NCBI GenBank assembly: GCA_943737045.1
Contig: CALSFV010000240.1
Coordinates: 721,001 to 785,000, forward strand
DNA from: Parapristionchus giblindavisi
Taxonomy: Eukaryota; Nematoda; Chromadorea; Rhabditida; Diplogasteridae
Length of the DNA stretch: 64,000 bases
Reading direction: 5' to 3'
Every line of letters starts with the position of its first letter. Position 1 is the first letter of the stretch. Made by a program: the position numbers and the translations under genes. The notes under the pieces were generated by a model that made no database searches, was not told the DNA's origin, and worked only from the letters and a program-made list of their open reading frames with translations. Below, piece by piece: positions 51,066 to 63,389 of this stretch.

Positions 51066-51154
51066 GTCACTTCCACTCTTTTACTGATGGCATCTCATCT
51101 CGCCCATTCTTTATTTGAACATCCACGCAAAATTAGACATGAGAGTATTAGGGA

Positions 51155-51297
51155 GTGCGAGATGGAGAGAGGAGGGGAAAGGAGAGAGGAGAGATAGAGA
51201 CATAGAATAGAAAGTGTGAGGGTGAGAGCCATAGAGAAGAGTCAGAGATAGTGAAAGGGATGAAAATAAAGGGAGAGACAGAGAGAGAGAGAGAATA

Positions 51298-51361
<64 letters not shown>

Positions 51362-51390
51362 GAGAGGGAGAGATAGAGAGGAAAGCTATC
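51155..51390. repeat. (GA)n-rich polypurine tract
   Basis: Includes an almost pure (AG)n block near 51311-51358. Ser/Leu-rich frames here are artefacts. Confidence 0.9.
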
Positions 51391-51449
51391 TGAGCTGCCT
51401 GTTTTTGGCCGTCTGATTCTGCCTTCTCATCTTCCATTCCCTTCATTCA

Positions 51450-53019
51450 TCTCTGGTTCCCTTATTCATTTCTACCACTACAATCCTCCAGAGATTCCAC
51501 TAATTGTAGACGATTATGTAATGCGTGATCTTGATGATGCTTCTGCGCGTCTATCTTACTGATACTCTCGCTACCTACTCTATATGTACCTTATGAGAGA
51601 CTATCTGGCTCAAGTGACATTCTCTTGGCACTTGGTTCGATGAACTGTCATCAAAATTTCAAAGTTAACGGATTCGTTCGATATGTGTATATGACGAAGG
51701 GCAATAGTAAGCAGGCAAATTCCACCAAGTATCATCCCGATTCTAAACCGTGAGACCCAGAAAAAAATTTAAAAAGACATAAAAAATATTTTTCAATTTT
51801 ATTTTATTTTTCCTACAATTGCCTATAGGTGAGGGTCATTTTTTATTCCTTCAATTTGACGAGTATTCATTAGTGTAACTATTGTATGAAAATGAATTTA
51901 AACAAATTGGGAAGAAGTTACCTTATTCCCGAAAAACCACGATTAATTTGCCTTTTTATCGCCAACTGAGCGAATAAGCATTTCCCGGTTACGGTTATGC
52001 AAATTCAAAACATCAAAATTGATATTTTTTCCGAAAAATAGTGTGATACTACAACTGTGCACGATTTGGGCCCGATCGGTTCGTATCACTTTTTGGCCAA
52101 GTGCCAAGCCATAAGCAAAATATGTTCACTGAGTCAGATAGTCTCTCTTATATCCTTGACCTAGAAGTGACCTTGATCTTTCTATCAATAATCATGTTCC
52201 TGAACTTTGCCCTGTGACCCGGTTATCCGCCGCAAAATCGATCTAGATAAAAAAAGAAAAAAAACTTTAGGAAGTTCAAAGATCACTCTTTTCCTAAATC
52301 TTCATTTTGTTGTCCAGCGCAGTCAGCTATGACTAATCACAACTACAAAATCATTCTACTGTTTCAAAATCGCTTACAAGCCCGCCCTAGCCTAACATGA
52401 AGCTTTGCATTTATAATAATAAATAAATAAATTAATATTATTGAGGATGCGTGTATCTTCTCATTGAGAGAACGCATGAATGCTCACAGATTATATGCGT
52501 TACAAGTCATAATTATAATTTTTATCTCTTCAATGCAAATCTGAAGCTTGGTCTTTCTGCAACTTTGTTGCATGAATTGAAAACCATCGATTTTGACGTA
52601 GTCGTTTTATCGATTGCTTGAAAAATTGTAGAAAAATCCTGCTATCACCACCCCAAGGGATGATTTTAGGACATTTCATGGTTATCTTGCGCAGTGGTGC
52701 ATCTCAATCTGGCCCATTATTCCCTCTATTCTCATTCTTTTTGTTATTATCTTTCATCATCTACTTCCTCATTTTTCTCCCCATCATTTATCATGATCGA
52801 TTACCCATAGATAAATGGGGATATATCATACGCATTTCGTCCTATTTCCTGGTATGCATAATATGATGGAATGAAAAATAAGAATAAGAATAGGAATATA
52901 ATGTGGTGTTCAAAACAACGATAAGAAAAGAAAGATGCAGCAGGAAGAAGAAGAAGACCTGGAAAATTCTCTCAACATTTATCATCAGCTTTTGATCACA
53001 ATATTAGAGGTTAAAAAAA
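51450..53019. other. No gene recognised
   Basis: No supported exon or element. Frames near 52618 and 52935 lack splice support or homology cues. Confidence 0.55.
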
Positions 53020-53075
53020 TGATTTGGCACACCCCGAACCAATTGGAAACTCTCCGATCTCTTGCAAACAAAGAA
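53020..53075. mobile_element. MITE-A fragment
   Basis: GGCACACCCCGAACCAATTGG followed by AAACTCTCCGATCTC matches one half of MITE-A; it forms part of a spurious frame. Confidence 0.5.
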
Positions 53076-53422
53076 AGCATAACTTTTGATGAATTGGCTT
53101 CACATTTTGTCCACGAAAAAACTCGCGGGACTCCACCAAAGGCGACACTCTTATTGTGTTTTCGTGGCTTTTGAACAGTACAAAATGGAAATGCCATTCC
53201 TTTTCCATTTCCGCTTCCTTGTTACTGACCTCTTGAAAAATGAGGTTGTCAAAAGTCACGAAAAATTTTTTATCTGTTCTTTTCTTTTCTTTTCTTTTCT
53301 ATTTATTTGCATTTACTTTTACTTTTAGTCTTTAGTGAAATAATTCTTTGACATTTGACATTTATCAAAACAAACCATTAGTCATCTGATAATCGTCTTA
53401 AATTCCATGTTTTGAAATTCAC

Positions 53423-53525
53423 GCCCAGAGCTAATTTTATTCTCCGAATTGGCAATACTCTCTCGCAGATAAAGAAAACGAGAGAGAGAGAGAGCATTGC
53501 CAGAGCGTTTCAAATCGACTTGTAC
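53423..53525. mobile_element. MITE-A copy
   Basis: CACGCCCAGAGCTAATTTTA... with inner GGCAATACTCTCTCGC and GAGAGCATTGCCAGAGCG. Confidence 0.7.
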
Positions 53526-54029
53526 ATTTCACTTCAAAATAATTTGAATACCACTCTGGTGAACACATTGTTCTAGCTAGTTTGAAACAAAAAAAAAAGT
53601 TAACGCTCAACAAACTTTCTCCAATAGTTAATTTGTGGAACTCATTACCTAATGCAATTTATAATTTATCCGAATTTAAATATATTAATATTAAATATAT
53701 TTATATATAAATATGCTTTCTCATTGGGCTTTTAAATATATCGGATGCATTTCCTTCCCATGCGTACATTCCAATACCACTCCAAAGATTTATTGAACAA
53801 GCTCAGTTTAAATTTACTTTTACCAGGTTCTAAAAACACTCTTTTCAACAATTATTGTGTTAACAGTTAAAGGAAAAGATGGTACTGAATAGATACATCA
53901 AACTTATTCATCATAGCCGCGCCTTGAAACCTATTCCAATCAATCTCATACAAATTTTCATATCTATCATACTCTCTTCTGTTCAGACCACGATGTGTCT
54001 AACCAAACCCGTTGCATCTCCGCCGCATG

Positions 54030-54152
54030 TGGACCTACCCGAACTAAATAATTTGAAATTCTCCGTTCTGGCTACATTCTCTCCTCGACTAAGAAAGTGA
54101 GAGAGTGTGGCAAGAGCGGAGAGTTTCAAATCAACTCGGGTGTGCCTTTAAA
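54030..54152. mobile_element. MITE-A copy
   Basis: ACCTACCCGAACTAAATAA... to ...CAACTCGGGTGTGCCTTTAAA, with inner CTCCGTTCTGGCTACATTC and GTGGCAAGAGCGGAGAG. Confidence 0.75.
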
Positions 54153-54416
54153 GAGTCTTTTTCCGGATTTCACATATGCAAAGCGTGTTGACCGAGTGAA
54201 TTACGTGTGAGGAGACGGAGGAAGAGGTAGGAGAAGGAGAAGAATAGGAAAAGACGAAGGAGAAGAATCAAATAAAGCGAAGGAGGAGTCAAAGGAAGGA
54301 GGAAAAGTGTGTGATAAAGAAGTTACATTGTTCAATCGGAGATGTACGCGGCAACAGGCAAGTCGAGAAACTCGATCACTAAATTCTTTCGAGGTTACCG
54401 TATTTTATTTTTATTA

Positions 54417-54556
54417 TTAAAGACACACCCGAGCCGATTTTAACACCTCGAGCTAATTTTACTCCCCGCTATGGTCACATTCTCTCGTTAAAAAATAAAG
54501 CGAGAGAGAGTTGTCAGAGTATAACAGGGTAAAATTAAGTCGGGGTATGCTTTTAA
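54417..54556. mobile_element. MITE-A copy with partly duplicated left end
   Basis: The left end appears twice (ACACCCGAGCCGATTTTA, then CTCGAGCTAATTTTACTC). Right end AAATTAAGTCGGGGTATGC. Confidence 0.65.
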
Positions 54557-54847
54557 AACTACTTACTATCGCGAAAAATTATTTCCAATTTCACGTGCAC
54601 ATCGCTTGTAGAACTCCGGAGAATATTTTTTTATAATAATCAACTTCCTTTGGTTTCTCAGTTATTTTTCTCTGTTCCACCCAAACCAAACACAGTGTTC
54701 TCACTACTTCGAAAGCCAAAATATACTTGTAATAGACCTTAAGCGGTAAAAAAAGGATGGTTGTAAATAAATTTATAGCATAAATACGATGCTTCGACGA
54801 TTGTGGCAAAGTTGATTTTTTTCAAAAAAAATATTCCATGTTTTCGA

Positions 54848-54940
54848 GGCACATCCCAAATTAATTGCAAATATTCACATAGACAAAAGCAAGAGTGTGT
54901 GGCCAGAGAGAGTTTCAAATTAGCTAGGGTGTGCCTTCAA
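54848..54940. mobile_element. MITE-A copy with internal deletion
   Basis: GGCACATCCCAAATTAATT... to ...AATTAGCTAGGGTGTGCC; much of the inner left arm is missing. Confidence 0.6.
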
Positions 54941-55181
54941 AAAATTCCATATTTCAAACGAATAACTGTAGCACAAAAATCTCGCTTTTCTTTCTGACTT
55001 TAAAGAAAAAAAATAGCTACTAAACAAAATACTCTTGAATGAAGTGTGACAGTCTCTTGAATAACTTGTAGACAATTTATCCTCTACAAAAAAACTTCTG
55101 CAATCTTCCGAAGTATCACCTATTATGGGAATTTTATGTACATAACGATTAAATATCAGGAAATGATACGTGGACTCTCCA

Positions 55182-57406
55182 TTAAGAGACCGGCTCGGTA
55201 AGACTCGAGCATTTTGACCCTCTGCCGGACATTCGCGAGGACTTTCGATCTGGCCCTCAATACTTTCATCATAGACACATACCGGGGGGAGACCGATGAA
55301 AGTTATAGTGAAAATGCCCTTAGGCTCAAACCCGGCTCACATATGTCGCATAAAATAAAAAATTGAAAAATTCATAACTTTTCAATCGCGATAGCTAGGA
55401 CTTTTATTTCTTTTTATTGGTGAATAACATGTCATGCACTCTTACAAACACAGTTGAGCAGTAATATCATGTCGTTCTGGATATGTTTTTTCGTGTATGA
55501 TTTTCCGATTTTTCCTCTTCCATCCTCGTTGAAGAGAGACGGCAAGCATTGACATAGTACATATTGTAGCCCTGACACTTCTGTACATGATGGTCACATT
55601 CCCTTGGAAATCCAACTTTTCTGAAGCATCGAGAATTGCAACTGAATGTGAGATATGTGTAATTTGTAAAAATCGAAAATTAAATTTCTTGTAAATCGCA
55701 AGAGTAGTAGGTAGCTTTATTATGTCATTTTACTTGTAGTGATGTGCATACACAGAAAAAATATACTAGTAGACTCAGACTAAATTTTTAAAAATTTTTA
55801 AAAATAATTATTTTATTTTTATTTTTTTCAACCCTGACATTGAGTTGACCGTCAAGGCAAGTTGATTCATAGGGCGGATGGTAGCTGATGCATGTCCGTT
55901 TGCGAAAACAACTGCCACGAAAAGAATCGTCGTTTCGCAGATCTAGAATTTATTTTTTTAATTATCAAACTTGAATATTTATATGTTTCTTTCACATAAA
56001 TCGGTTGGAAGGTGGCGTATGGCAACCAAAGCTGTACCATTGTTATCAGTAGGAGTGTACTGTACTGCACTACCGTAACCGTCAGGAATCACGAACTAAC
56101 TTTTTTTCAGTCGACCCATGATTCACAACCATGACCCCGGGTTCATGGTTGAGAATAGCTGAGGTCGAAAAATTCATGATGATCCCAGACCAAATACTAT
56201 TTGGCAATATATCAACAGTGAGCCAACTTCTAGTTTTCTGGATACCGTAACCCAAAATACAGTAATCTAGTTACCGTACCCTATAATAATGTGGTGAAAT
56301 TCTCGGAAAATTCAAGTGCGTGCCTTACAATTACTGTAGTTTGGGTTACGGTATCCAGAAAACTAGAAGTTGTCTCACTGTTGATATATTGCCAAATAGT
56401 ATTTGGTCTGGGATCATCATGAATTTTTCGACCTCAGCTATTCTCAACCATGAACCCCGGGTCATGGTTGAGAATCATGGGTCGACTGAAAAAAAAATCA
56501 GTTCGCGATTCCTGACGATTATGGTATTCAAGTACAGTTCACTCCCACTGATAACAATGGTACAGCTTTGGTTGCCATACGCCACCTTCCAACCGATTTA
56601 TGTGAAAGAAACATGTATTTTTTCAAGTTTGATAATTAAAAAAATAAATTCTAGATCTGCGAAACGACGATTCTTTTCGTGGCAGTTGTTTTCGCAAACG
56701 GACATGCATCAGCTACCATCCGCCCTATGAATCAACTTGCCTTGACGGTCGACTCAATGTCAGGGTTGAAAAAAATAAAAATAAAATAATTATTTTTAAA
56801 ATTTTTAAAAAATGTAGTCTGAGTCTACTAGTATATTTTTTCTGTGTAGGCACATCACTACAAGTAAAATGACATAATAAAGCTACCTACTACTCTTGCG
56901 ATTTACAAGAAATTTAATTTTCGATTTTTACAAATTACACATATCTCACATTCAGTTGCAATTCTCGATGCTTCAGAAAAGTTGGATTTCCAAGGGAATG
57001 TGACCATCATGTACAGAAGTGTCAGGGCTACAATATGTACTATGTCAATGCTTGCCGTCTCTCTTCAACGAGGATGGAAGAGGAAAAATCGGAAAATCAT
57101 ACACGAAAAAACATATCCAGAACGACATGATATTACTGCTCAACTGTGTTTGTAAGAGTGCATGACATGTTATTCACCAATAAAAAGAAATAAAAGTCCT
57201 AGCTATCGCGATTGAAAAGTTATGAATTTTTCAATTTTTTATTTTATGCGACATATGTGAGCCGGGTTTGAGCCTAAGGGCATTTTCACTATAACTTTCA
57301 TCGGTCTCCCCCCGGTATGTGTCTATGATGAAAGTATTGAGGGCCAGATCGAAAGTCCTCGCGAATGTCCGGACCATGCTCGAGTCTTACCGAGCCGGTC
57401 TCTTAA
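55182..57406. mobile_element. 2.2-kb near-perfect foldback element, TTAA target duplication
   Basis: Element 55186-57402 begins GAGACCGGCTCGGTAAGAC and ends with the complement, flanked by TTAA (55182-55185, 57403-57406). Arms of about 1.08 kb pair almost perfectly to a ~60-nt centre near 56265-56325. Frames inside are mirror artefacts; no transposase. Longest hairpin in the window. Confidence 0.88.
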
Positions 57407-57869
57407 TTAAAAGAATGTAGACGAAGGATGTATTAGCTGTGTGGTATAGTCAGACAAAACAATATTGTGTATGAAGCGAACAGCTCTTTGTTTCGACGCT
57501 GGGTCCCCGCCGACTTCGAAAATAAGAATTTCTTAGGAATTTATTGGATAGTTTTACCATTCACTTATTGTTAGTGCTAATTTTTAAAAATGGTTGCTTT
57601 TCTTTGTACGCAATATTAAGTTTCCATTACTTTGTGATGAACCACTAAAATACTAAATTAAATTAATATTTTTAATTGATGTACAAGAATAAGTATGCAT
57701 GCACTTTAAATATAATTTTTTTGATTCAACAACTTAACTAGCAATGTGCCCTATGGTGACTAAAGCCCAGGGTAGTTAAAATAAGTTGGTCGTCGAACCA
57801 ATATCGTTTCCCTTTACCTATAGTTTTCTGTGATGTCAAAGCCTCCCCCATATCGTATGGGAAAAGAGG

Positions 57870-58120
57870 AAATGTGAGTAGACAGAGGAGAGGGAGGAGG
57901 GGGAGAAAGGGAAGGAGGAGGGGGAGAAAGGGAAGGAGGAGGGGGAGAAAGGGAAGGAGAGAGAGGAGAAAGAAGGAGAGAGAGCGAGAGGAGAGAGGGG
58001 GGGGGGGTAATAGAAGAGAGGGGGAGAAAGTGGGAGAGGGAGAGATGAGAAAAAAGTAAAGAGAGAGAAATAGAAAGAGAGTGAGCGAGAGAGAGGTAGA
58101 GAGAGAAGGAAAGAGGGAGT
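57870..58120. repeat. GA/GGGAGAAAGGGAAGGAGGA polypurine tract
   Basis: Includes three tandem copies of a GGGAGAAAGGGAAGGAGGAG-type unit near 57900-57958, then irregular GA repeats and a G run. Confidence 0.9.
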
Positions 58121-58930
58121 GGGAGCCGTTCTATATTATGTGAAAATGAAGGAGTTAATCGGAAAGTGAACCGAGCAAAAATTAGGTTTTTGAAAAAAAA
58201 TTAAAAGATCTTTACTAATGTGGCAACAAAACATTTCACTTCTCACATATTTACTATGCATAATGTATGCACTATAGCGATGCGCTATGTGAGAAAACTC
58301 AAGAAAATACGTGAAAAAATAGAACAAAATAGTGCGAGAAAGACCGATAGGCTACATTAACATGCCGTGCTTTTCTTGAATTTTGAACAAAAAAAGCGCC
58401 AAAAAGGAAAGATGAAGACTTTCCTCAACACTTTCGCATTCGTCATCGAACGTGAAAGCAAATTGATGTTCAATTAGCGTCGCACGCAGATTTAAAGGTT
58501 TACTGCATAGTAAACAAGAGCTGTGAGGCAAAAAATCGAACAATAAATAGGAAAACAGGAAAAAATAGTCTGTAGTCTATGCAATTGAATTGTGGAACTT
58601 CTTTAATTTCTGATTTTGATTTTTGATTTTTGATTTATTGATTTGATTTAGCTACTTATGTTCAACTCCTTAATGAACGTACATTTTGGTAGCTCTAGTT
58701 CTTTTTCAGTTAATTTAATTCAGTTTAGCTAGATTTATTTGTTTTAGTTAATTTAATTCAATTTAGTTAGTTCTAGTTCGTTCTTCGTAAATTCTTTTCC
58801 AGTCTTTGAAGAGAGGGCTTCTCCGTCTGTTTTTTTAGGAAAACAGACATAAATAAGACCAAAAAGTGATTTCGAAACGGCACAGAGGGGAAACAACTAA
58901 GAATAACTTAGCAGTCGCCCTCTACCTATC
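58121..58930. other. No gene recognised
   Basis: Short TTTTGATTT-type runs near 58610-58650 only. Confidence 0.55.
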
Positions 58931-58931
58931 T

Positions 58932-59066
58932 TCCCTCCCTCTCCCTCTCCCTCTCCCTCTCCCTCTCCCTCTCCCTCTCCCTCTCCCTCTCCCTCTCCCT
59001 CTCCCTGTCCCTCTCCCTCTCCCTCTCCCTCTCCCTCTCCCTCTCCCTCTCCCTCTCCCTCTCCCC
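58932..59066. repeat. (CCCTCT)n hexamer tract, about 21 copies
   Basis: Near-pure CTCCCT hexamers; the - strand is GGGAGA-like polypurine, capable of triplex or quadruplex structure. The Pro-Leu frame across it is an artefact. Confidence 0.92.
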
Positions 59067-60153
59067 TCTCCCTCTTCCCGTCCTCCTTCGACTATTCATC
59101 TTGACAAGTAGATCTCCTTAGTAGATTCTCATCTAGTATTTTCTCATTCATTCTCCTCTTCTCATCTCTCCGTACCTACCCTTCGTTCCTTATATCCGAC
59201 TCGACTAGAACAGACCTATCAAAATATTCCTATCGTTAGCTACTAGCTAGTTTACTTAGCTAGTAGCTTCTAGCTGGCTACTCTATCCATCAACTAGAAG
59301 CCGATAATGTATACCACCACAGGTACTGCGTAGCGATCATTTTAGTCATGTTCCCATACCTATTACAACGTTTGGGAAAGTTGATAGCTCAAATTTCTCT
59401 TCGATTGAACATGTTATCGTTTACCTATACAGCACACATGAGTGTTAAACCTCAACAAAGATCACATAATCTAAAACAGATTATTGATGTACACAATGAA
59501 CATACAAATGTTTATTCGGTTTTTTTAGGTTCTAGATAGTGAACCTTTATTTAATCTCACACCAACCAAACATTCTGGAGATTACAACAGATATAGTTTG
59601 ACTATGGCATCACACTCACTCAGATCATAGGTGTGGTTCTCGTTCATTTAATTGATCTCAATCACGGCTTTCAAAACTTTTAAAATGGTTCTTTAAAAAT
59701 GTGAAAAGATGGGGGAGATACGAGAGAGATCATGTAAAACTAAGGGCCTTTACTCTGCTTTTCGTGGCTTTTGAACACCCTCGGAACAAGCATGTAAAAC
59801 CAGAGAGAGCATTTATTGCTTTTCAAAACTAATCAGAAGACCCTATTTACTAACCGATGTGATCCTACGGGTCTTCGATAAACAAAAACAAAAGTAAATA
59901 AATAGCCGTTCGTCTCAACTTCGTTGGGTTCAAAACAATAACAGGTGTCAGATAAACAATTGGCTGGTTTTCACCTCAATCTCAGCTAAATATCCCTGAA
60001 TTATCACTGGCCTAGCAGTGATCACCCGCAGGACTTCGTGTGCCTTGAATAACTGGTTGTACCTTTTACCTTTATCTCATTGTCAGCAAAAGTAGTCGCC
60101 AAAATCACCCAAAGCCGTGAAAAATCCCCTAAAAATCATCAAATCCCTGTAAA
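59067..60153. other. No gene recognised; upstream flank of the 60154 candidate
   Basis: No supported exon. A possible splice acceptor TCTCATTGTCAG at 60075-60086 would give a 67-nt leader before the ATG at 60154. Confidence 0.45.
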
Positions 60154-62063
60154 ATGCACTGGGAGCCACTAGAAATTAAAAATGGTAAGTTTACTTCTCC
60201 GCTAAAGCAAATATGAAAAACGTTTTTTATGCATAAAATTTTTAAAATTTGAAACAAAATTGTTAAAAATTAGTTTAAATTGAATTTTTAATATTTCTAA
60301 ATTCTCAGGAAAGAATCCGTTCGTGGGCGTCAACAATGAGAGGGTGAAGAGGAGACCGAGTCAGGTCTGAGAATTCAGTATTTTATTTTTTTTAATATTA
60401 TGCATTTATTTATTTATTTTATTTTATTTTATTTTGTTTATTCATTTATTTATGTATGTACATATTTAGTTAGTTACTTATTTATCTAAGAGATTGTTCT
60501 ATTATTATCCACACCAAAAGCTCAGTTGAAACTCTCTCACACTCTAATAAATAATTTTTATGTGAGAAACTGTGGTCAGAGCTTATATGTAGCTTACTTA
60601 GCTTATAGCTTATCGTTAGTTTATATAATTACTTACTTAGTTTGGCTAGTTTGAGTTTAGTGGAAATACATTTTCTTTGAGTCATCATTGAAGAATCAAA
60701 AAACTTGAGCTTTATGATTGATACTCGAACTTAGAGAGAGCTCTTAAAGTCTTAAAGGGCACACCCGAGCTATTATGAAATTCTCCCCTCTGGCAATGCT
60801 CTCTCGCTTTCTTTGCCTGAGAGAGAACACAGCCAGAGCGAAGAATCGAATTAGATTGGGGAGTGTTTATAACTCTTCAGAGCACAATGCTCTCTCGCTG
60901 TCTCTCACTCTAGACCAAACGAAAATAAACGCTGATAATTTAATTTATTTGCAATTTTTGTATCGTATCAGCATTCAGGATGACGTGCAAGGGGGATTTT
61001 GCACACATCTTCTAGCCCTTTCGCCTCTGAGAGATCTGTAGATGTTTTAATTCAAGAAAAAGAACTCGAAATTGATGAAAAGCAGATGAAATCCATGAAA
61101 CTGTTCGACTATAGAGATCACTGCAAGCACCGCTACCTCTAATTTTTTAAAAATCAATCAATGTAATTTCTAAGATTTTATTTATTCATGACAAGACCTC
61201 CTGTAATTGTATTTAGTCTAGTATATCTGTTTGAAAACAGAGGTGAAATATGGATGAGCGGAAGCTAGGCAAAGAAGAGAGAGAGAGAGAGAGAGAGAGA
61301 AACGCGATAAAAGTTACGAGAGCATGAAGGAATTGGACAATTAGTGTTGTTTTATAGTTGGCGAGAAGAACAACAAAGCAACTTACTGTTAGTTACCTGC
61401 AGTTAGTTGCAGTTAGTTAGCTACAAAGCTACTTAGTTAGAACTTATAGACAATTTGTCTAAAATGATGATCGAGAAAGGGGGGGGGGGGGGGTTCTACC
61501 TTTTTTACAGTTAAAAACAATTATCAAGAGTAGGCTCTGATGTGCAGGTTAGGCCACTATTGACTTCTTGCTTGTCTCATAAAAGTTGTGAGTGCCGTTT
61601 TGTAAGAGCATTTGCGATTACTTCAATGAGTTTTTAGTCAAATAAACTACAAAGGGGAACTATAAAGGGACATGTACAGTATGCACACGATATTAGAAAA
61701 ATCACTCACAACTAAGGAACTATCCAAAATGAAACAATTTCCGTTTTGGGGAATTTTTCAAGCGGCTATCCTGGCGAAAATATAGAATCATTTTCTTTGA
61801 TTTTATTAGATATTTCTCTTATGCTCTGTTCTTCTATAATTATGAGTTGGAAATCAATTTATCGATTTTTATCAATTTATTATCTTGTAAAATGAGAATC
61901 GTCCAATTCTATTTTTTTCAAAATTTTCTGATATTTAAAAATATATTAATTTATTATTTAAAGAAATATTAATTTATAATTAAAATTGCAGTTCGATCGA
62001 GCTGTTCATTCCAAGTTTCGCGAGCCTCGAGGACGACTGTGCAGCAATCCTATCCTTCGTCAA
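60154..62063 (+). CDS. Candidate small basic protein gene, 3' end unresolved
   Basis: Three exons, 60154-60184, 60309-60364 and 61992-62063, join in one frame with phases 1 and 0 and GTAAGT / GTCTGA donors and TCTCAG / TTGCAG acceptors. An in-frame TAA lies upstream of the ATG. The predicted 53 residues are basic (MHWEPLEIKN, then GKNPFVGVNNERVKRRPSQ, then FDRAVHSKF...). Exon 3 ends CAA before GTGAGA; either another exon follows that I could not place, or reading continues to a TGA about 50 nt on. Intron 2 holds a MITE-A copy and microsatellites. No family recognised; support is splice phase consistency only. Confidence 0.42.
60752..60870. mobile_element. MITE-A copy
   Basis: TTAAAGGGCACACCCGAGC... 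to ...AGATTGGGGAGTGTTT, with inner TCTGGCAATGCTCTCTCGC and CAGCCAGAGCGAAGA. Confidence 0.7.
61262..61301. repeat. (GA)n microsatellite
   Basis: About 16 GA dinucleotides. Confidence 0.9.
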
Positions 62064-62093
62064 GTGAGAGATCTTGTTTTCTGTTTATTGAGA

Positions 62094-62215
62094 AAATTTG
62101 ATTTTCCACCATGACAATGATCTCTCGCTATCTTTGTTTACGAAAGAGTGTTGCCAGAGAGGAGAGTAATATTAGCACGCGGATGTGATGTTAAAGGGAG
62201 AGTAACCTTACTCAA
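62094..62215. mobile_element. Decayed MITE-A followed by MITE-B end
   Basis: ATGATCTCTCGC / GAGTGTTGCCAGAGAGGAGAG recalls MITE-A; TTAAAGGGAGAGTAACC at 62192 is a MITE-B terminus that stops after about 24 bp. Confidence 0.5.
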
Positions 62216-62324
62216 AATTCACCAAATTTCAAATCTCACTCCCACGCGGAAGAGGTCGTACTGTAGATTCTAACAATGCAAAGGAAAGGAACTCTCAAAT
62301 AAACACTCAAAAGAACACTGATTG

Positions 62325-62397
62325 AATGAGGGATCGAACCCAGGACACAATGAGTGAGAGGCAGAGATCATACCAACTGAGCTATACAACGGATACA
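62325..62397 (-). pseudogene. tRNA pseudogene / tRNA-derived repeat (Glu-like loop)
   Basis: On the - strand TAGCTCAGTTGGTATGATC (A box) and GGGTTCGATCCC (B box) are well kept, and CTCTCAC could be a Glu (CUC) loop. The anticodon and T stems are mismatched, so it is not a functional tRNA. Confidence 0.5.
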
Positions 62398-62697
62398 CGG
62401 CCTATGGAACACCAGCCTTGTACCTATTGGCATCTATAGAAATATCTCAATAGAGGGGTCCGCTCAACAGACTTTTCTCATTACTTTCACATATAATACG
62501 ATGGAATAAAGAATAAGAATAATACTTTATTCTATTTGGACTTCTATCCTCACAAATTTCTTTATTTTTCGAGCTAATTATATAAAACAAAATAAATGTA
62601 GCAAACAAGCAGCATGAATAGCATACAAAATGTGAAATGGGTTAACAACGACGGTAAATGGTGGTGTGACGAGAGCATGGCTCCGTTCGACGTTTAC

Positions 62698-63355
62698 TTA
62701 TAAACGACGGCGCCTAAGGCGTGACCCTTCTGATATCCTTAGCGAGGGGAACGAACAGCGAGGGGAAGGAACAGTGACGACCATGAGCGGGCAAAATGAC
62801 ACCTGGAATACGGGGTGATCAGAGTGAGAGATACGATGTTGCATGTCAATCATCATTAGCCACAAAATGTAAACATAGTATACTCGTTAATGAACTATTC
62901 ATAACTGAACAATTAACTTTTCAATAATAGTACAAAAACTTCAAGTTAAGATACAATATAATCAATAACTAAATCGTTACTACCTTGGAGAAATCGAAGA
63001 CTGCTAATCTCCGGGCCGACGAACGTGGTGACTCGCTTACGAGGTCGATGATTAGTTCACAGTTAAGGCGAAATCTCCTTGAAAATGGTGAAAGTAGAAA
63101 TAATAATAGATATAAATAATAAATAATTTAAGCGTTAATACTACTTTATTAAGGGTTTGTCTCATTTTGTGTTGTTCTCTATCAAAGCCCAACTTATATC
63201 AAGGAAACAATGTGCCTCAGCATCATGATATCAATGAATATTAACTAAACAAATCACAAAAAAACAGTGAGCAAATTGAAAATAACTCACGAACTGTCGT
63301 ATCTGTGGCCGTTCGTGCTATAGCACTTCGCGTCCTTCAGGTGGAAGGTCAGCAT
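62698..63355 (-). CDS. Candidate small basic protein gene at window edge, 87 aa or longer
   Basis: On the - strand, exons 63291-63389 (frame open throughout; first ATG at 63355), 62984-63077 and 62698-62802 (ending TAA) join with consistent phases (2, then 0). Splice signals are TTTCAG acceptor, GTGAGT donor, TTCAAG acceptor, GTAGTA donor and TTCCAG acceptor. From the ATG the coding length is 264 nt. The product is basic, with KCYSTNGHRYDSS, then LNCELIIDLVSESPRSSARR, and ending SRLRRRRL. An upstream spliced exon (about 63607-63687, GTACAC donor) has a stop in the matching frame, so it would be leader, or the 63389 acceptor may receive a trans-spliced leader. No family recognised. It is convergent with the 60154 candidate. 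Confidence 0.38.
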
Positions 63356-63389
63356 CCCTTGACACAAGCGTAGCCAGAGAAAATTCTGC

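Noticed and set aside
56320..56730. 136-codon frame in the foldback element
   Set aside because: Part of it recurs on the opposite arm as a mirror frame; no domain or splice evidence.
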